A program made the position numbers and the translations under genes. DNA of 64,000 nt, from positions 280,790 through 344,789 of the forward strand of contig VFFE01006804.1 of assembly GCA_008921705.1 (NCBI GenBank), read 5' to 3'. The number at the start of each line of letters is the position of its first letter. Positions within the stretch are counted from its first letter, which is position 1. A model generated the notes under the pieces. The model saw only the letters and a program-made list of their open reading frames with translations, made no database searches and was not told the origin of the DNA. Source of the DNA: Burhinus oedicnemus. Taxonomy: Eukaryota > Chordata > Aves > Charadriiformes > Burhinidae. Shown in pieces: positions 45,778-57,300 of the stretch.

Positions 45778-45887
45778 TCCCTTTCCCTTTCCCCCTTTCC
45801 CTTTCCCTTTCCCTTTCCCTTTCCCCCTTTCCCTTTCCCTTTCCCTTTCCCTTTCCCTTTCCCTTTCCCTTCTTTCCCCTTCTCTTT
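45778..45887 (+). repeat. (CCCTTT)n polypyrimidine tract
   Basis: Hexamer CCCTTT repeated about 15 times with occasional extra C, followed by a degenerate TTCTTTCCCC stretch. It is a pure pyrimidine strand of about 110 bases with mirror symmetry. It is not the telomeric CCCTAA repeat. Confidence 0.95.
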
Positions 45888-47655
45888 TTAGAGAAATTGA
45901 TTTCCAGACAGACCCTCTCACAACATCTGTATCCCAAAGAGAACAGCTCTGGGTCAGTTTGAGGGAACCAGACTCAAGGGGAACATGATGGGCAGAGGGC
46001 CAGGCCCTGCAGAGCAAAGTAGAAACCACCTACTCTCTTGGCAGTGATGTTTCAGACCCCAGCTCCTGGAGTCATGTGATTGCACCATAATCACAGCTTT
46101 GGTGATGTGCTGAAGGTATTTCTGCTGTTTCTCCAACTTTCCTGAGACTGCAGCTTCACCACTTGTCACCGGTGGCTTCTTCCCTTTGCCTCGTTGCTCC
46201 TCTGCTTTGCTTCATACAGGGGATGGAGCAAATGTGTCGTCATGCCAGGCAAAGCAGCTCCAAGATCCTCACCAGCCATCACAGGCCACTTGCTTTGTTT
46301 TGCACACTTATCACAGTCCCCTCTTCGGCAGGGAGGTGGTCTGGAGCCGCGGACAGTTCTCCCACACCTGAGTCCCCCATGCTCGTGGTGTTTTACCATC
46401 TGGGTTGGTGGTGTGTCCATCAAGTCTGTGCTAAAACATTTCATACCCTGAGTGATCACAACTGCTTGGCTGTCGTGGTGCAATGTCAGGGCTCTCTGTT
46501 ACCTTGTGTTCTTCCAAAATGCAGCTCAGCAGCCTCTAAACTGCTCAACACCAGCAGCTGACAGGGTCTGACAGGGAGACAGCTCACCCTGTCTGTACCC
46601 CAGCTCTTAAATACTTCCCAAAACAAATTTGACTTGACCCCAAATATACAGTATGTTACCACTTGTGGCAGGTACATAAACCACCGCTACAGTTGATAAA
46701 ACATCCTTGCTTTCTTGACCATGCTGGAAAAGTACTTCACTGGCATCATCCAGCTGTTGCCATGCTCCTGTGCATAGCACCCCATGGAGGTACCACTCAT
46801 GAAATGGGGGTGATGACTCCCCAGTGGGCTGGGCTGTCGTGCTGAGCCCAGGCAAATGCTATCTTCTTGAGTTGCTGATTTGGTGTCCCCAGCAGCACCT
46901 GGGTTGAAGGAGGGGTGTAGGAACAAGGAGGCACATCTGCCTCCTCTCAGGGTGGGAGATGCACGAGGAGGTTTCAGCAAAGCCCCAGAACAGGAGGGGA
47001 AAATGGGAGGTGAAAGAGCGGGAAAAGGTCTGGGACACAGTGAGGAAGAGGAGGAGAGGGACTCCAAATGTTTTCCCACTGGAAATACACTGGGACCACA
47101 CGGGTATCTTCAGTGGAAGGGTCAAAGAGTAGATGGCGGTTTGCAGAGCCTCCTCTTTGAGCTCATTTATGGCTCCTTTGACGCGGGCCTTGGCGCAGCT
47201 CAGGCTCGCAAATGATGAATCCCCCCAGCCCTCCTGGAGGGAAGGTCTCAGCCAGTGCCAGGCAAAACACTGCTATTTGTTTGGATTGTTTTTTTTTTTT
47301 GGTAGCAAATTAAAATTTGGTAAAACAGAGACTTTCTCTGAATAGAGCTTGGTGTCACCAGACTGCTTATTTGGGAAAAAAAGCTTAAAAATAAAACCAG
47401 AAAAGAAAAAGAAACCCATTTGAAAATATGGAATTACTTTGTTTAGACCTTTTTGGGAACACAACATTTTGGTGTCCTGATGTGAAGCAAGTCCCTGTTT
47501 TGAAATTTCCTCCAAGTTATTTTAAGAACACTAAAAAAAAAACTGTCTTGAGATTGAAAGAAAACATTTCATTTCTGGTAGAATTAATTTTAAAGAGTGG
47601 GTTTTTTAGAATTCCTGGTGAACTGGAAAATTCATTATTGGTTCGACTTGCCTTG
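45888..47655. other. Intergenic DNA, nothing recognised
   Basis: No gene or repeat family seen. A purine-rich patch on the + strand lies at 46890-47070. Confidence 0.5.
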
Positions 47656-47659
47656 TTGC

Positions 47660-47750
47660 CCCTGTGGGAAAACACAGTCCAGGGACATGAAACAATTTAT
47701 CCAGCAACTGTCAGAGCTGGGACTTGAACCCATGTTGTCAAAATTCTAGT
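47660..47750 (+). mobile_element. MIR SINE relic
   Basis: CTGTGGGAAAACACAG, ATGAAACAATTTATCCAGCA and TGTCAGAGCTGGGACTTGAA with ACCCATG follow the MIR consensus in order; the last corresponds to GGCAGAGCTGGGATTCGAACCC as I know it. MIR is tRNA-derived and was active early in amniote history, so this is a very old insertion in plus orientation. The tRNA-like T-arm sequence is part of this repeat and not a tRNA gene. Confidence 0.75.
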
Positions 47751-48960
47751 TAAATATACTAGTTGGGAACACACATTTTTGATCCATGTATTAATCTTGG
47801 AGGTGAGGCATTGCCCTGCCGTCCGCACCAGGCTGCCTTGCCACGTCTTGCTCTCCAGCTGTTCAGTGCAAATCAAACCCCTGGGGTCAAGCTGTGTCAT
47901 TTGAAATGTGGTGGGTTTCAATTCTGTCCACCCACCCATTTATATAATAATAATAGAAAAGGGATCCTGAGAGTTTTTAAAACCTGTTAATCATTTCCAT
48001 CCCATTAGCTAACTCAGAATAACAATAATCATCATCATATCGACGGCCCCAGGGCATTTGCCTTGGCCTGTGTGATGGCAGGGATGTTCCAAAATTCAGC
48101 AGAGCCATACAGCACATTGGAGGACATTTCCTTGAGCTCCTCCAGCAGTTTTGATGGGAGCCCCATAATGAGGTGACCCCCTCAGCAACCCACAACTTCC
48201 CCCACCCCATGCTTTGCAAACAAAGTGGAGGAAGAGCCAGATTTCCCCCAAATAAAGCAGCCTGGCAACGGGTAAAGTGAAATGGCAAATTAATTACATG
48301 GTGAAGACGACAAGGTCAATGCTGCCTTGTTAACCTTGTCAAGCTGATGAGAGCAGGAGAGCTACTGTGGGCTCCTGGGGTCCAGTGGGGTTGGGGTGGG
48401 AGCAGGGTCCTGCCGCTGTCAGCATTTGCTGCGATACTGATTTGCACTTTGCCTGCAGTGCAAATGCTGAAGTCTGGGATGCTGATGGGAAAAATCTCCC
48501 CTCTGAGCCACCCAGGTCTCTGCAACCTCAGGACATGCAAAGCTACACTTATGAGATGAAAACAAGCACAGGAGCAGCCTGGACTTAACTTTGGCACTAC
48601 TCAGATATATTTACCTGAAGAAAAAGTGAAAATAATGATGCTCTTGGGAGAAGGAAGCCTCCACTGTCCTCCATTGGGCCACTTTATTGCTGTGTTAATG
48701 AATTTCAGTGGCTTCATGACTCGTTTCAGCATCTACAGTTGAGTTTGCCAGGAGTCTTTGCCACTACTGCCTTTCTGACTCCCTCCAGACAGGGTAACAC
48801 ATGCACACATGCTCATACACGTAAAATATCCACTGCTAGCGAGGCTCCACTTTCTCTCTCAAATGTGGGAGCTATGTCCTCACTGAGGTCCTTGGGGATG
48901 CTCAAGGGGAAATTCAATTCTGCACCCGCTGCGGGTAAATTATGAATGGTAGCAATCAGC
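47751..48960. other. Intergenic DNA, nothing recognised
   Basis: Unique sequence, no gene or repeat family seen. Confidence 0.5.
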
Positions 48961-48962
48961 CC

Positions 48963-49120
48963 AGCAGCCCCTATATTAGCTGGTGTGATATTAAAGTCAG
49001 CATATTTCACACATAATTTTGGAATGTGCTGCAGACTCTTGGTTTTAATTGGAAATGCTGTGTGAATATTGTGGAGATGTGAAAAGGTGTGTATTTTGGC
49101 CCTTGAAAAGGTGTGGGAGA
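48963..49120. promoter_or_regulatory. Candidate regulatory block with T-box-like half-sites
   Basis: Within about 135 bases there are five sequences resembling the T-box half-site AGGTGTGA: GGTGTGA at 48982-48988, TCACAC (reverse) at 49007-49012, GTGTGAA at 49060-49066, and AGGTGTG at 49085-49091 and 49109-49115. The last two lie in a 12-base direct repeat (TGAAAAGGTGTG) with 24-base spacing. The function is inferred from motif density only. Confidence 0.35.
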
Positions 49121-49468
49121 GAACCTGAGATCTCATGGGAAGCACACGAGCTGGACTTTTCTGCTTAAGCTACCAGTAACAAAGTGGGTACGAGCAACCT
49201 GTGATCAGCCTTCACTGGGTTCCCGTGCTAAGGAGCGGAGCAGGTCCATTCACACCTCTTAAAATCCTGTTTCTGGGCTGTTGCACCCCCTGCTTACGAT
49301 CACTGGCTCACATTTTCAAGGTACCTTTGCAACCACAAGGGTGCAAGAAATGTGAAAAGTGGCACGGTCTGTGGGCAATGAAGTTTTAAAGTGTGTGAAA
49401 GTCCTCGAACGTGTTCCCTACAGAGGCAAATGTTCTTAGTCCAGTCACCAGGTACTGAAACAGGTGTT

Positions 49469-49565
49469 ATGTATATATACACACACATAATATATGCATA
49501 TGTATTATATACATACACATTATACATTATATATCACATATTATATATATCTCTATATAATATTT
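49469..49565 (+). repeat. AT/TATA-rich simple sequence
   Basis: About 95 bases of alternating purine-pyrimidine AT repeats with CA interruptions (TATATATACACACACATAAT and similar). A degenerate dinucleotide microsatellite. Confidence 0.85.
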
Positions 49566-50271
49566 TCATCTGTAGCTCACCAGTAAGCACTGAATCTGAA
49601 TGAGTTTTGATTAAGTGGAGGGAGCACTGTGAGCACCTTGTCTGCATATGGGTGGGTGTATAAAAGATAAGAGAGACCAAACAGGCAGGTCCCTCCAGGC
49701 ACTGGGGAAGTTACCGAAATATCTGGGAAATAAATGCAGCACAAATCCCCACCACCTTCACCAGCTCTGTTCAGCTCCATCCCTCTTCTGCAACTCACCC
49801 AACACATTCCCAAACCAATCCTTTGGGTTGGCATATGATGCTTGATCTTCCAGTGGATCAAATCCAGCATTTCCCTGGTCAATGCATCCCACCAAGTGAT
49901 GAGGGAGAAGAGAGGAGCTGGAGGACATCTCTGCTTTCCATGCACCACAGCATCCTAAACAAAACCATGCACTATGAGCAGGCAGCAGGTTTTCAAATAA
50001 TGGTTTATGAGAAATATATGGATTAGCATCAAATGAGCTCTTCTAGCCAGGTGGGAAGGCAGAGCTCATAACTTTTTATTGCTGCAGCCCCAGTGTATTG
50101 TTCTCTCTTACTGCTGCGCTCTGCTTTGCAGCAGCAGGCTATCACAAATATGTTAAACCCAGGCCAGCCCCTCTGGACCTTCCCCTCTCTACCCAGCTGT
50201 CTTGCTGTATGATGACCATTTCTTCTCCTAGGGTGGAAGAAGAACCTCTCCAGAGGTGCAAGTATCACCGA

Positions 50272-50306
50272 GAGAGCTGATCCTGCTCCTAAAATGACAC
50301 TCAGGT
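50272..50306 (+). repeat. 35-bp direct repeat, left copy, flanking the CR1
   Basis: It starts GAGAGCTGATCCTGCTCC and ends ATGACACTCAGGT. It matches 51317-51351 at 30 of 35 positions without gaps. It abuts the 5' truncation point of the CR1 copy, as a target-site duplication would. Confidence 0.85.
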
Positions 50307-51306
50307 ACTCAGGCATTAAATCCAGCTGGTGGCAGGTCTCAAGCGGTATTCCTCAGGGCTCAGTTTTGGGGCCAGCCTTGTTTAATATCTTTATTGATGA
50401 TCTGGATGAGGGGATTGAGTACACCCTCAGTAAGTTTGCAGATGACACCAAATTAAGTGGCAGTGTTGATCTGCTTGAGGGTAGGAAGACTCTGCAGAGA
50501 GATCTGGACAGACTGGATCGATGGGCTGAAGCCAACTGCATGAGGTTTAACAAGGCCAAGTGCCGGGTCCTGCACTTGGGTCACAACAACCCCAGGCAAC
50601 ACTAAAGGCTTGGGGAGGAGTGGCTGGAAAGCTGCCTGGCAGAAAAGGATCTGGGGGTCCTGGTGGACCGTCGGCTAAACATGAGCCAGCAGTGTGCCCA
50701 GGTAGCCGAGAAGGCCAACAGCACCTTGGCCTGTAACAAGAATAGTGTGGTCAGCAGGAGTAGGGAAGTGATTGTGCCCCTGTACTCAGCGCTGGTGAGG
50801 CTGCAGCTTGAGTACTGTGTTGAGTTTTGGGTGCCACAGTATAGGAGGGACATTGAGGTGCTGGAGCGTGTCCAGAGAAGGGCAACAAAGCTGGTGAGGG
50901 GTCTGGAGAACATGTCTTATGAGGACCAGCTGAAGGAACTGGGATTGTTTAGTCTGGAGAAGAGAAGGCTGAGGGGAGACCTTATTGCTCTCTACAACTG
51001 CCTGAAAGGAGGCTGTAGTGAGATGGGAGCTGATCTCTTCTCCCAAGTAACTAGCGATAGGACAAGAGGAAATGGGTTCAAGTTGCGCCAGGGGAGGTTT
51101 AGGCTGGACATTAGGAAAAGATTTTTCACTGAAAGAGTTATCAAACATTGGAACTGGTTGAGTCACCATCCCTGGATGTGTTTAAAAGTCCCATAGATAC
51201 GATGCTCAGAGACATGGTTTAGTGGCGGACCTGGTAGAGTAGGGTCAATGGTTGGACTAGATGATCTTAAAGGTCTTTTCCAACCTCAATGATTCTATGA
51301 TTCTAC
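50307..51306 (+). mobile_element. CR1 LINE, 5'-truncated copy with reverse transcriptase end
   Basis: One kilobase of avian CR1. The frame starting near 50294 reads [20 protein letters not shown], then [10 protein letters not shown] (the FADD catalytic box), then the [20 protein letters not shown] and HLGHNN motifs. It stops at TAA 50603-50605 and then continues in the same frame to 51196 ([44 protein letters not shown]). Near 51155 about 17 bases of the usual sequence are missing, shifting the frame. The 3' untranslated part (GGTTGGACTAGATGATCTTA, TTTTCCAACCT) and the terminal ATTCTATGATTCTA octamers at about 51290-51304 are intact. It is the youngest-looking transposon here, but inactive (5'-truncated, nonsense, deletion). 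Confidence 0.96.
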
Positions 51307-51316
51307 ATATGAACTA

Positions 51317-51351
51317 GAGAGTTGCTCCTGCTACTAAAATGATGCTCAGGT
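51317..51351 (+). repeat. 35-bp direct repeat, right copy, flanking the CR1
   Basis: It begins about 11 bases after the CR1 octamer tail and matches 50272-50306 at 30 of 35 positions (GAGAGTTGCTCCTGCTACTA, then AAATGATGCTCAGGT). Confidence 0.85.
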
Positions 51352-54300
51352 CTTGCTGATGCTGTGGATCTGATGAGCTTCATGTGATGGTGACTGGGCT
51401 CTTCAAAACCACACCAGGGGCACCTCCTCTCTGCTGGCTGGAGAAGGAGCCCATGGAACTAGTTCACATGGGCCCATCTGCCCTGTAGATGTCTAAAACT
51501 CTGTGAAATGACCTGTTTTGGTGCTAAGGGATCTCTGTGTGAGACACCTGAGTAGTTGCAATGAGAGATCAGACATTTTGACATAAACCTCCACACCCTA
51601 CTGGAGTCCTGACACACAAACTAATGTGCTCTTCTGTATCTGGGCCATAATCTGCCTGGCCATACATCTGCCTTTGGGTGCCTCTCTCCCATCTGTTATA
51701 CTAAGGAAACACCAGCACTGTTTAGTCTGGCAGGGGGTTTACACAGGTAAGCACAGCTCAGTGTCTGTTCCCACTGGGTTCCTGCACCCACTTCTTCCAT
51801 TCATGCCCTTCCCTGCTCCAAGGAGAGCAGATTTCCCTCCCTCCCTTCAGCAAGGCCCTTGGAAGAGCTGTGCGGCTCTTTTTACAGTGCCGCAGCCTCT
51901 GCATCTATTTTTAAGCCTCCTGAGGACAAGCCTGTATAAGGAATAGAAGCCCAGCTGTAAGGGGAAACCAGAAGAGAAGGTGCCAAGCAGACTTTGGTCT
52001 CAAATTTATGCATAAAAATCTCTCAGAAATTGGTTCCAGATAAGGGATGACCTACTCAGTTTGACAGCTGCGCCTAGAACAGCTGCCACCACACCAGCCC
52101 CGAGTGCATCCAGATGTGCCACCCCCCCGCCATCCCCCGCATGCCGTGGCCAGAGCTGCGAAACTTTCCAACCTTACTGTGCTCCCCAGCGCCAGAAGAA
52201 GCCTGGGACTAGACGTGCTGACATGACGAATGGCTTGTTTCTTTGTCCCAGTCTCTGGAGAGGTGATATTTTTGGGTGTTGGGAACGTCTTGACAGCTTG
52301 GTTCTCAGTGTCATGGTGCTAACGTCAGCTATCTGATTGCTCCAGGGTGAAACAGGCCAGGCTTTCAGAAGACTTTCCCCATCTTCACTGCTAATTGTGC
52401 TGAATGACCACTGTCAAGCCACCTTGCTCCCTGTTTCTTGGTGCCTCTCCATCTGTCTCCTCTTGGTGGACCTGCAAGCTCTTTGAGGTCTGGACTCTCA
52501 CACCTAACACCTGGGAGAGCTTTCACTTGGGTTAAAGCATCTAGGAGCTACTGTAGAATAACATGAATGAACTCATCTGGTGGGCAACTACCACACAGCA
52601 GGGGAAATAAGCCTGTGCTTAGGAGATTACAAATATATTTGTGGTTAAAAATAAAATAAACACACCGTAAAAGACAGCCCATCAAATAGTCATTTCTAGA
52701 GATTTCTGCCATCCAGGAAATGCTGCCTGTTTCTGCTCCCATGCCATACTAAGCTGACTCGTCTTTCTCAAGGTTTACTTCATCGAGAATTGTATGAATT
52801 AACTGTGTTGGCCTCCGGGCCAGTCAACATCAAGTCTCACTAGAGCAAGACCTTGTACAAGTTTGGAGATGGAGCTACTCTGCCCCAAATCACAAAGTTG
52901 ATGGGCAAAGCATCCGAGTGGAGGAACAGCATTTATATGGGTGGCAGATACCAAAGTGAAGGCTGTAGCTTGCAGCAAAGTAATTTAGCCATCAAAATCT
53001 TTGGCTTACAAATAGCATTTCTCCTGATGCATGCTCTCCAAACCATTTCTGCTGACAGCCTCATTGTTCATGCAGCAAATGAGATGTTCACCCCCCAGTC
53101 CAGGCTGGTTCTGCTCAACTGGCTGAGCATAACCCTGAAGAGTCAGCTCTCAGTCTAGTCTGCTTGTGGTTCCAGCACTGGCACGGGGAACAGTGGGGCA
53201 GACCTTCTACCTGGTGACCCTGTGCAATAGCTCCGCATGATCCTGCCCATCTTTTGGAGCCTCTGTAGTTACTTGTGTGATGATATTGCTGTCCATACCT
53301 CAATCTTGAAGATGGATCTAGCTGGTCAGGACAGGCTTGTATGCAGGTCAAGTGCAGACAGTTTCCAGACCAAGGGTATGACATATGACTGAGGCTTTCC
53401 AGGCTCAGATATTGCCTGATTTCTATGTTCTCTGGCATGAGTCCTATGGGTCTTAGTCATTCAGTATTTTGATTTATGGGTTACATGAAAAGGAAAGTTA
53501 GTGACTCTGACACAAGGGACACACAAGTCCATTTTCTAGTAAGGTGATTGTAATGTAATTAGATGGAATATATTGAAAATTCAGAAATTTCATTGCAGAC
53601 AAGACTTCCTAGTAGCTGTTCTTCAGATGTTCCTGCCAACAAATTAATCCATGGAAAAGGAATGCAAAATCATCCTCAATAAGTGGATTTTATATAAATA
53701 TTAGAATGCAAATTAAAATTTGTAAAAAGTATCTGACCTACATTACTGCAAGGGCAGATAGTTACATGGCTGCTGGAGACAGCACAAGAGAAATGTCCCT
53801 TCAAATCATTATCCTCCAAGATGAGATATTACCAGTTCTTCAGTTCTCCTTGTAAATCTTTTTGCCCTGGAAATGAGAACAAAAATCCAGCTGGCATTTA
53901 AAGTCTGTGGCTTGGTAGATATTGCCAGAGGAATGGGAAAAATGGTACATAAAGAGAAATCCTCCTCTGCTGAGAAAAAAGTAGCAGATAGATTTCGCCA
54001 GAATGAAACAGCCAGGAACCATGGGAGGAGATGTCCCAGGCAAGGCTCCTGGCTGTACTGATAAACTTACTGGGAGTCCCAGTAAAGCACAGTCCCCCTC
54101 TAGTGTTAAACAGACCATAACAACAAAAAATAGCTCTATCTGATGTTGTAGCAGGAGACTCTATGCCAACTGGATGTAGTTGGGTTTCATCCAGGGGCTT
54201 GTTTCAGCTCTTCATGCTTTGGGACAATCCCTCTCAGAGCTTCTGAACACATGACCTCCCAAATGATAGTATCTTCTGAGAGAGCCCATCTGCCAAGAGC

Positions 54301-57300
54301 CCTCTGAAAGTATTTTTAGGCACCACAAAACCGATAAGAGTTAGCTGGTCACATCTCCCCATACACTGTGATCTTTGGGTCATGCAACACCTGCCCACAG
54401 CAGATGAATTAAGACCTTTTGAAGGGCACATGAAGCAGCACAGACTGGGTGGTAGAAAGCCAGAGGCTGATACACCTGGAGTGGGGTGATAAACCTGGAG
54501 TGGGGTTTTGTGATGTGGTGCTTGAAATACCAGGGACTAGTCCTTTTGAGACCAGTATCCTTCCATTGCTGTTCCTCTAGGACATACACAGGGTTTGTAC
54601 AGGCTGTTTTCACCAGACCTAATATGGACCTAATGCCCTAAATCCCACAGCTGTCTTTAGATGCGTCAACAAGCTTTCAAGCTTTGTAGGTTGCCTTCAA
54701 TTCAGTGCAAGGAATATTTTGATTAAAATCCCAATGGATAATATAGGAATTTCTTCTGGAAAGGACCCGTGACCATCCTCTTTGCTGCACACCAGCCCTG
54801 TGACTTCCCTATGAACTGGGCAGGTCCAGAGCTGGCTCCTGAGGGTGCTCCTGGTGGGAATTCATGTCAACTTGGCCTTTTTTCTGTGCAGTGGCACCAT
54901 TTATGCCTGCCCTGGTCTTACAGTGAGCCTGGGACACCTGCTTTTGGTCACAATGAAAGAAGAAATGTTGGGCTAAGAGACAGTCAGTTTGATCAACACA
55001 TCCAAACTTACCATTTTGGTGCTTCAGTTACTGGTTTCCAAAAAAGAGGCTGAGTTAACTAGGGATTTTTTGAAAGCTTGACCCTAGTTCATGGAATGCC
55101 TTGGTTTTCTCATCTTCTAAAAGCATCAGGAGACTTTCTATTCACATCAGCACATCAACTGCATTTCCATCATGCCTAGTGCTATACGAGGTCTCCTGCA
55201 CTGGGCAGGTTTAATCCTGCCTTGCACTGCCCCACCACTCGCCCTGGTCCTCAGCCACTTTCATCCTTCTTCTTTCACATAAGACACTCCAAACCAGCTG
55301 AAGGCATGGCTTTACAGGCGGTCAGCCACACTGTACTAGAGTCGTGCTGGCCTTTCTGGTTCAGAATTAAGCCACTGCTCAATTTGGCTGCGACCCAGCA
55401 AAATCCCTTAGCAGTCACCTGAAGTCTCTGCAAGAGCATCCACGTGGCAGCCAAACTGAACCACGTGGAAATAAGCCCAGATAAATCATCCTGATGGTTG
55501 CCTGTAACAGGGGAAGTGCTTAAGGCTACTGAGTGCCCACAGGACTTCTCAGCACAGCTGCACCTTTGGTCCAGTTTGCTCTTGCAAAGGTTAGCTGCTG
55601 ATTTTGAGTTTAAATGCTGAACTCTAATAATGCCTGCAGAGACAACTGTAACCCCAGAAAAAGCACCCTCTCCCCCTCAAGCTTTTTCATCTTCCTTTGT
55701 TTATTTCTTCCTGATGAATGTTCATTAGCAGCATTGTTAGCAGCTGTTGGCAAAGGGCATTGTTTGTCAATTTGCAGCAGGGGCTTAAGACGAGAATGAA
55801 AACCAATGCCTGGATTTAATTTAAAGCAAGGCCACGAGGCATCTGTGTCTCTGGGTACAGTAGGCAATTGCTGGTGTAGAGGACTTAAGTTTCAAAACAG
55901 CCTAGTGGTGCAGCAAGTTTTGGAGGCCTGCTTGCAATTTTATCCCCCCCAACCCCCAAGAAAAAGAAAATAATGTACTCTCAATGTAATTGAGATTTCA
56001 TATGAAAGGCCAGATTCAGCCCAGACAACCTGTGACAACTGGTATCTTTAATTGTGTATGGTAATGTAGTTTTAAATTTTTTTCCCCTCTCTCCTTTTCC
56101 TTTTTCCCTGAAGAGTCGTAGCTTGTGAAAAATCACAGTAGGATACCATGGGAATCTGGCCTGTTTTTGAGCCTGGGTGCTATTCCCTGCTGCTTCATAA
56201 ATACCTGTTGCAAAGTAAATTGTGGGGCAAACTCGCTCAAGAGGCACTTTGAGATAATTCCCACCTTTAGGCTGTTTCCCATGCCCTGAGCATGACCTTT
56301 GGGAATAAGAAAAAGGAAATAGGAAAAAAAAAAAGAGAGGAATAGAGAGAAAAAACCAGCTTCTCTCCTAATAAAATGAGTGAAATATTAAATCATCACT
56401 GAACCATCATAATGGTTGATTCTCTTCTCATTAAAGTTTCCTGGAGGAGACTGGAGCACCCGTATTCATATTTTGCAGCTGGAATAGAGCTTCTGCAGTC
56501 CCTGGGATGCGGTAGCATCACTGGTTTCCTCACGGCAGCTACAAGGGAGAAGCAGGAATAGTACCGGTTACACTGGTAGAGTCTTTGCTTTGCCTGGTTT
56601 TCATTTCCTTGTGCAACAGGGATTCCCATTTGATCAGACAGGCATTGGCAGTGCCCTGCCCCAAAAAGGGGGAGCAGCCCTGTTGTGGGAAGCTCTGTAT
56701 AGCCACTCTAAATCATGGTCTTTGCTCCTAAAACTTGAATGAGAAGCCCTGGAGTCAGCTGAGCTTGCTCAGGACTACATTCGTCACGGAGCTCAGGATG
56801 GATTTGAGGTCTGCACGTTCCAGCACAACCTGTACTGCCCCTGCCTTATAAAAAACAACCCACAACAAATTAAATGGAAGTGCTGGAAATCAAAGTATTT
56901 TCTACCTCTTTCCTTTGAGAAGGCAGAGTCAGTGTTTCAGATCTCCCTGCAGGAGTTATGAATCCACATCCCACTTTGGGACCTGACTTTGGCAGCTGAG
57001 AAGGGAAGTCCCAACAGTGGTCAACGTCATGCCCAATCCTCATTCCAGTCCCTCTGAGGTGCTCATACATATAAATTATGCTTGAAAATAGAGATTGCGT
57101 CCTAAAATCACTTGTGGCAATAGACACAGAGTAGCACATAGCAGAACACCATAGGTTGTGAGCATAATGAATCACTTCTTAAAGATCTTTGATATGAACA
57201 GTCTTGCAATGCTTAAGAAAAACTACAAATCTGTGAGACGTGTTTAACAAGGAAGATATTTTTAGCTGTGCAATAACACAGCCATGGTTGAGAATCGTCT

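Noticed and set aside
45778..45887. The CCCTTT repeat as an interstitial telomere sequence.
   Set aside because: The vertebrate telomere unit is CCCTAA. This hexamer differs consistently, so it is an ordinary polypyrimidine satellite.
45631..46029. Frames with long Ile, Arg-Glu or Gly-Lys repeats across the gap.
   Set aside because: These are translations of the TTA and CCCTTT simple repeats and of N bases.
47700..47750. The T-arm-like GGGACTTGAACCC as part of a tRNA gene.
   Set aside because: No acceptor stem, D-arm or anticodon arm can be drawn. The context fits a MIR SINE, which is tRNA-derived.
50294..51196. The reverse-transcriptase frames as a host gene.
   Set aside because: They are the CR1 LINE ORF2 end, with a nonsense codon, a deletion and the CR1 3' tail directly behind.
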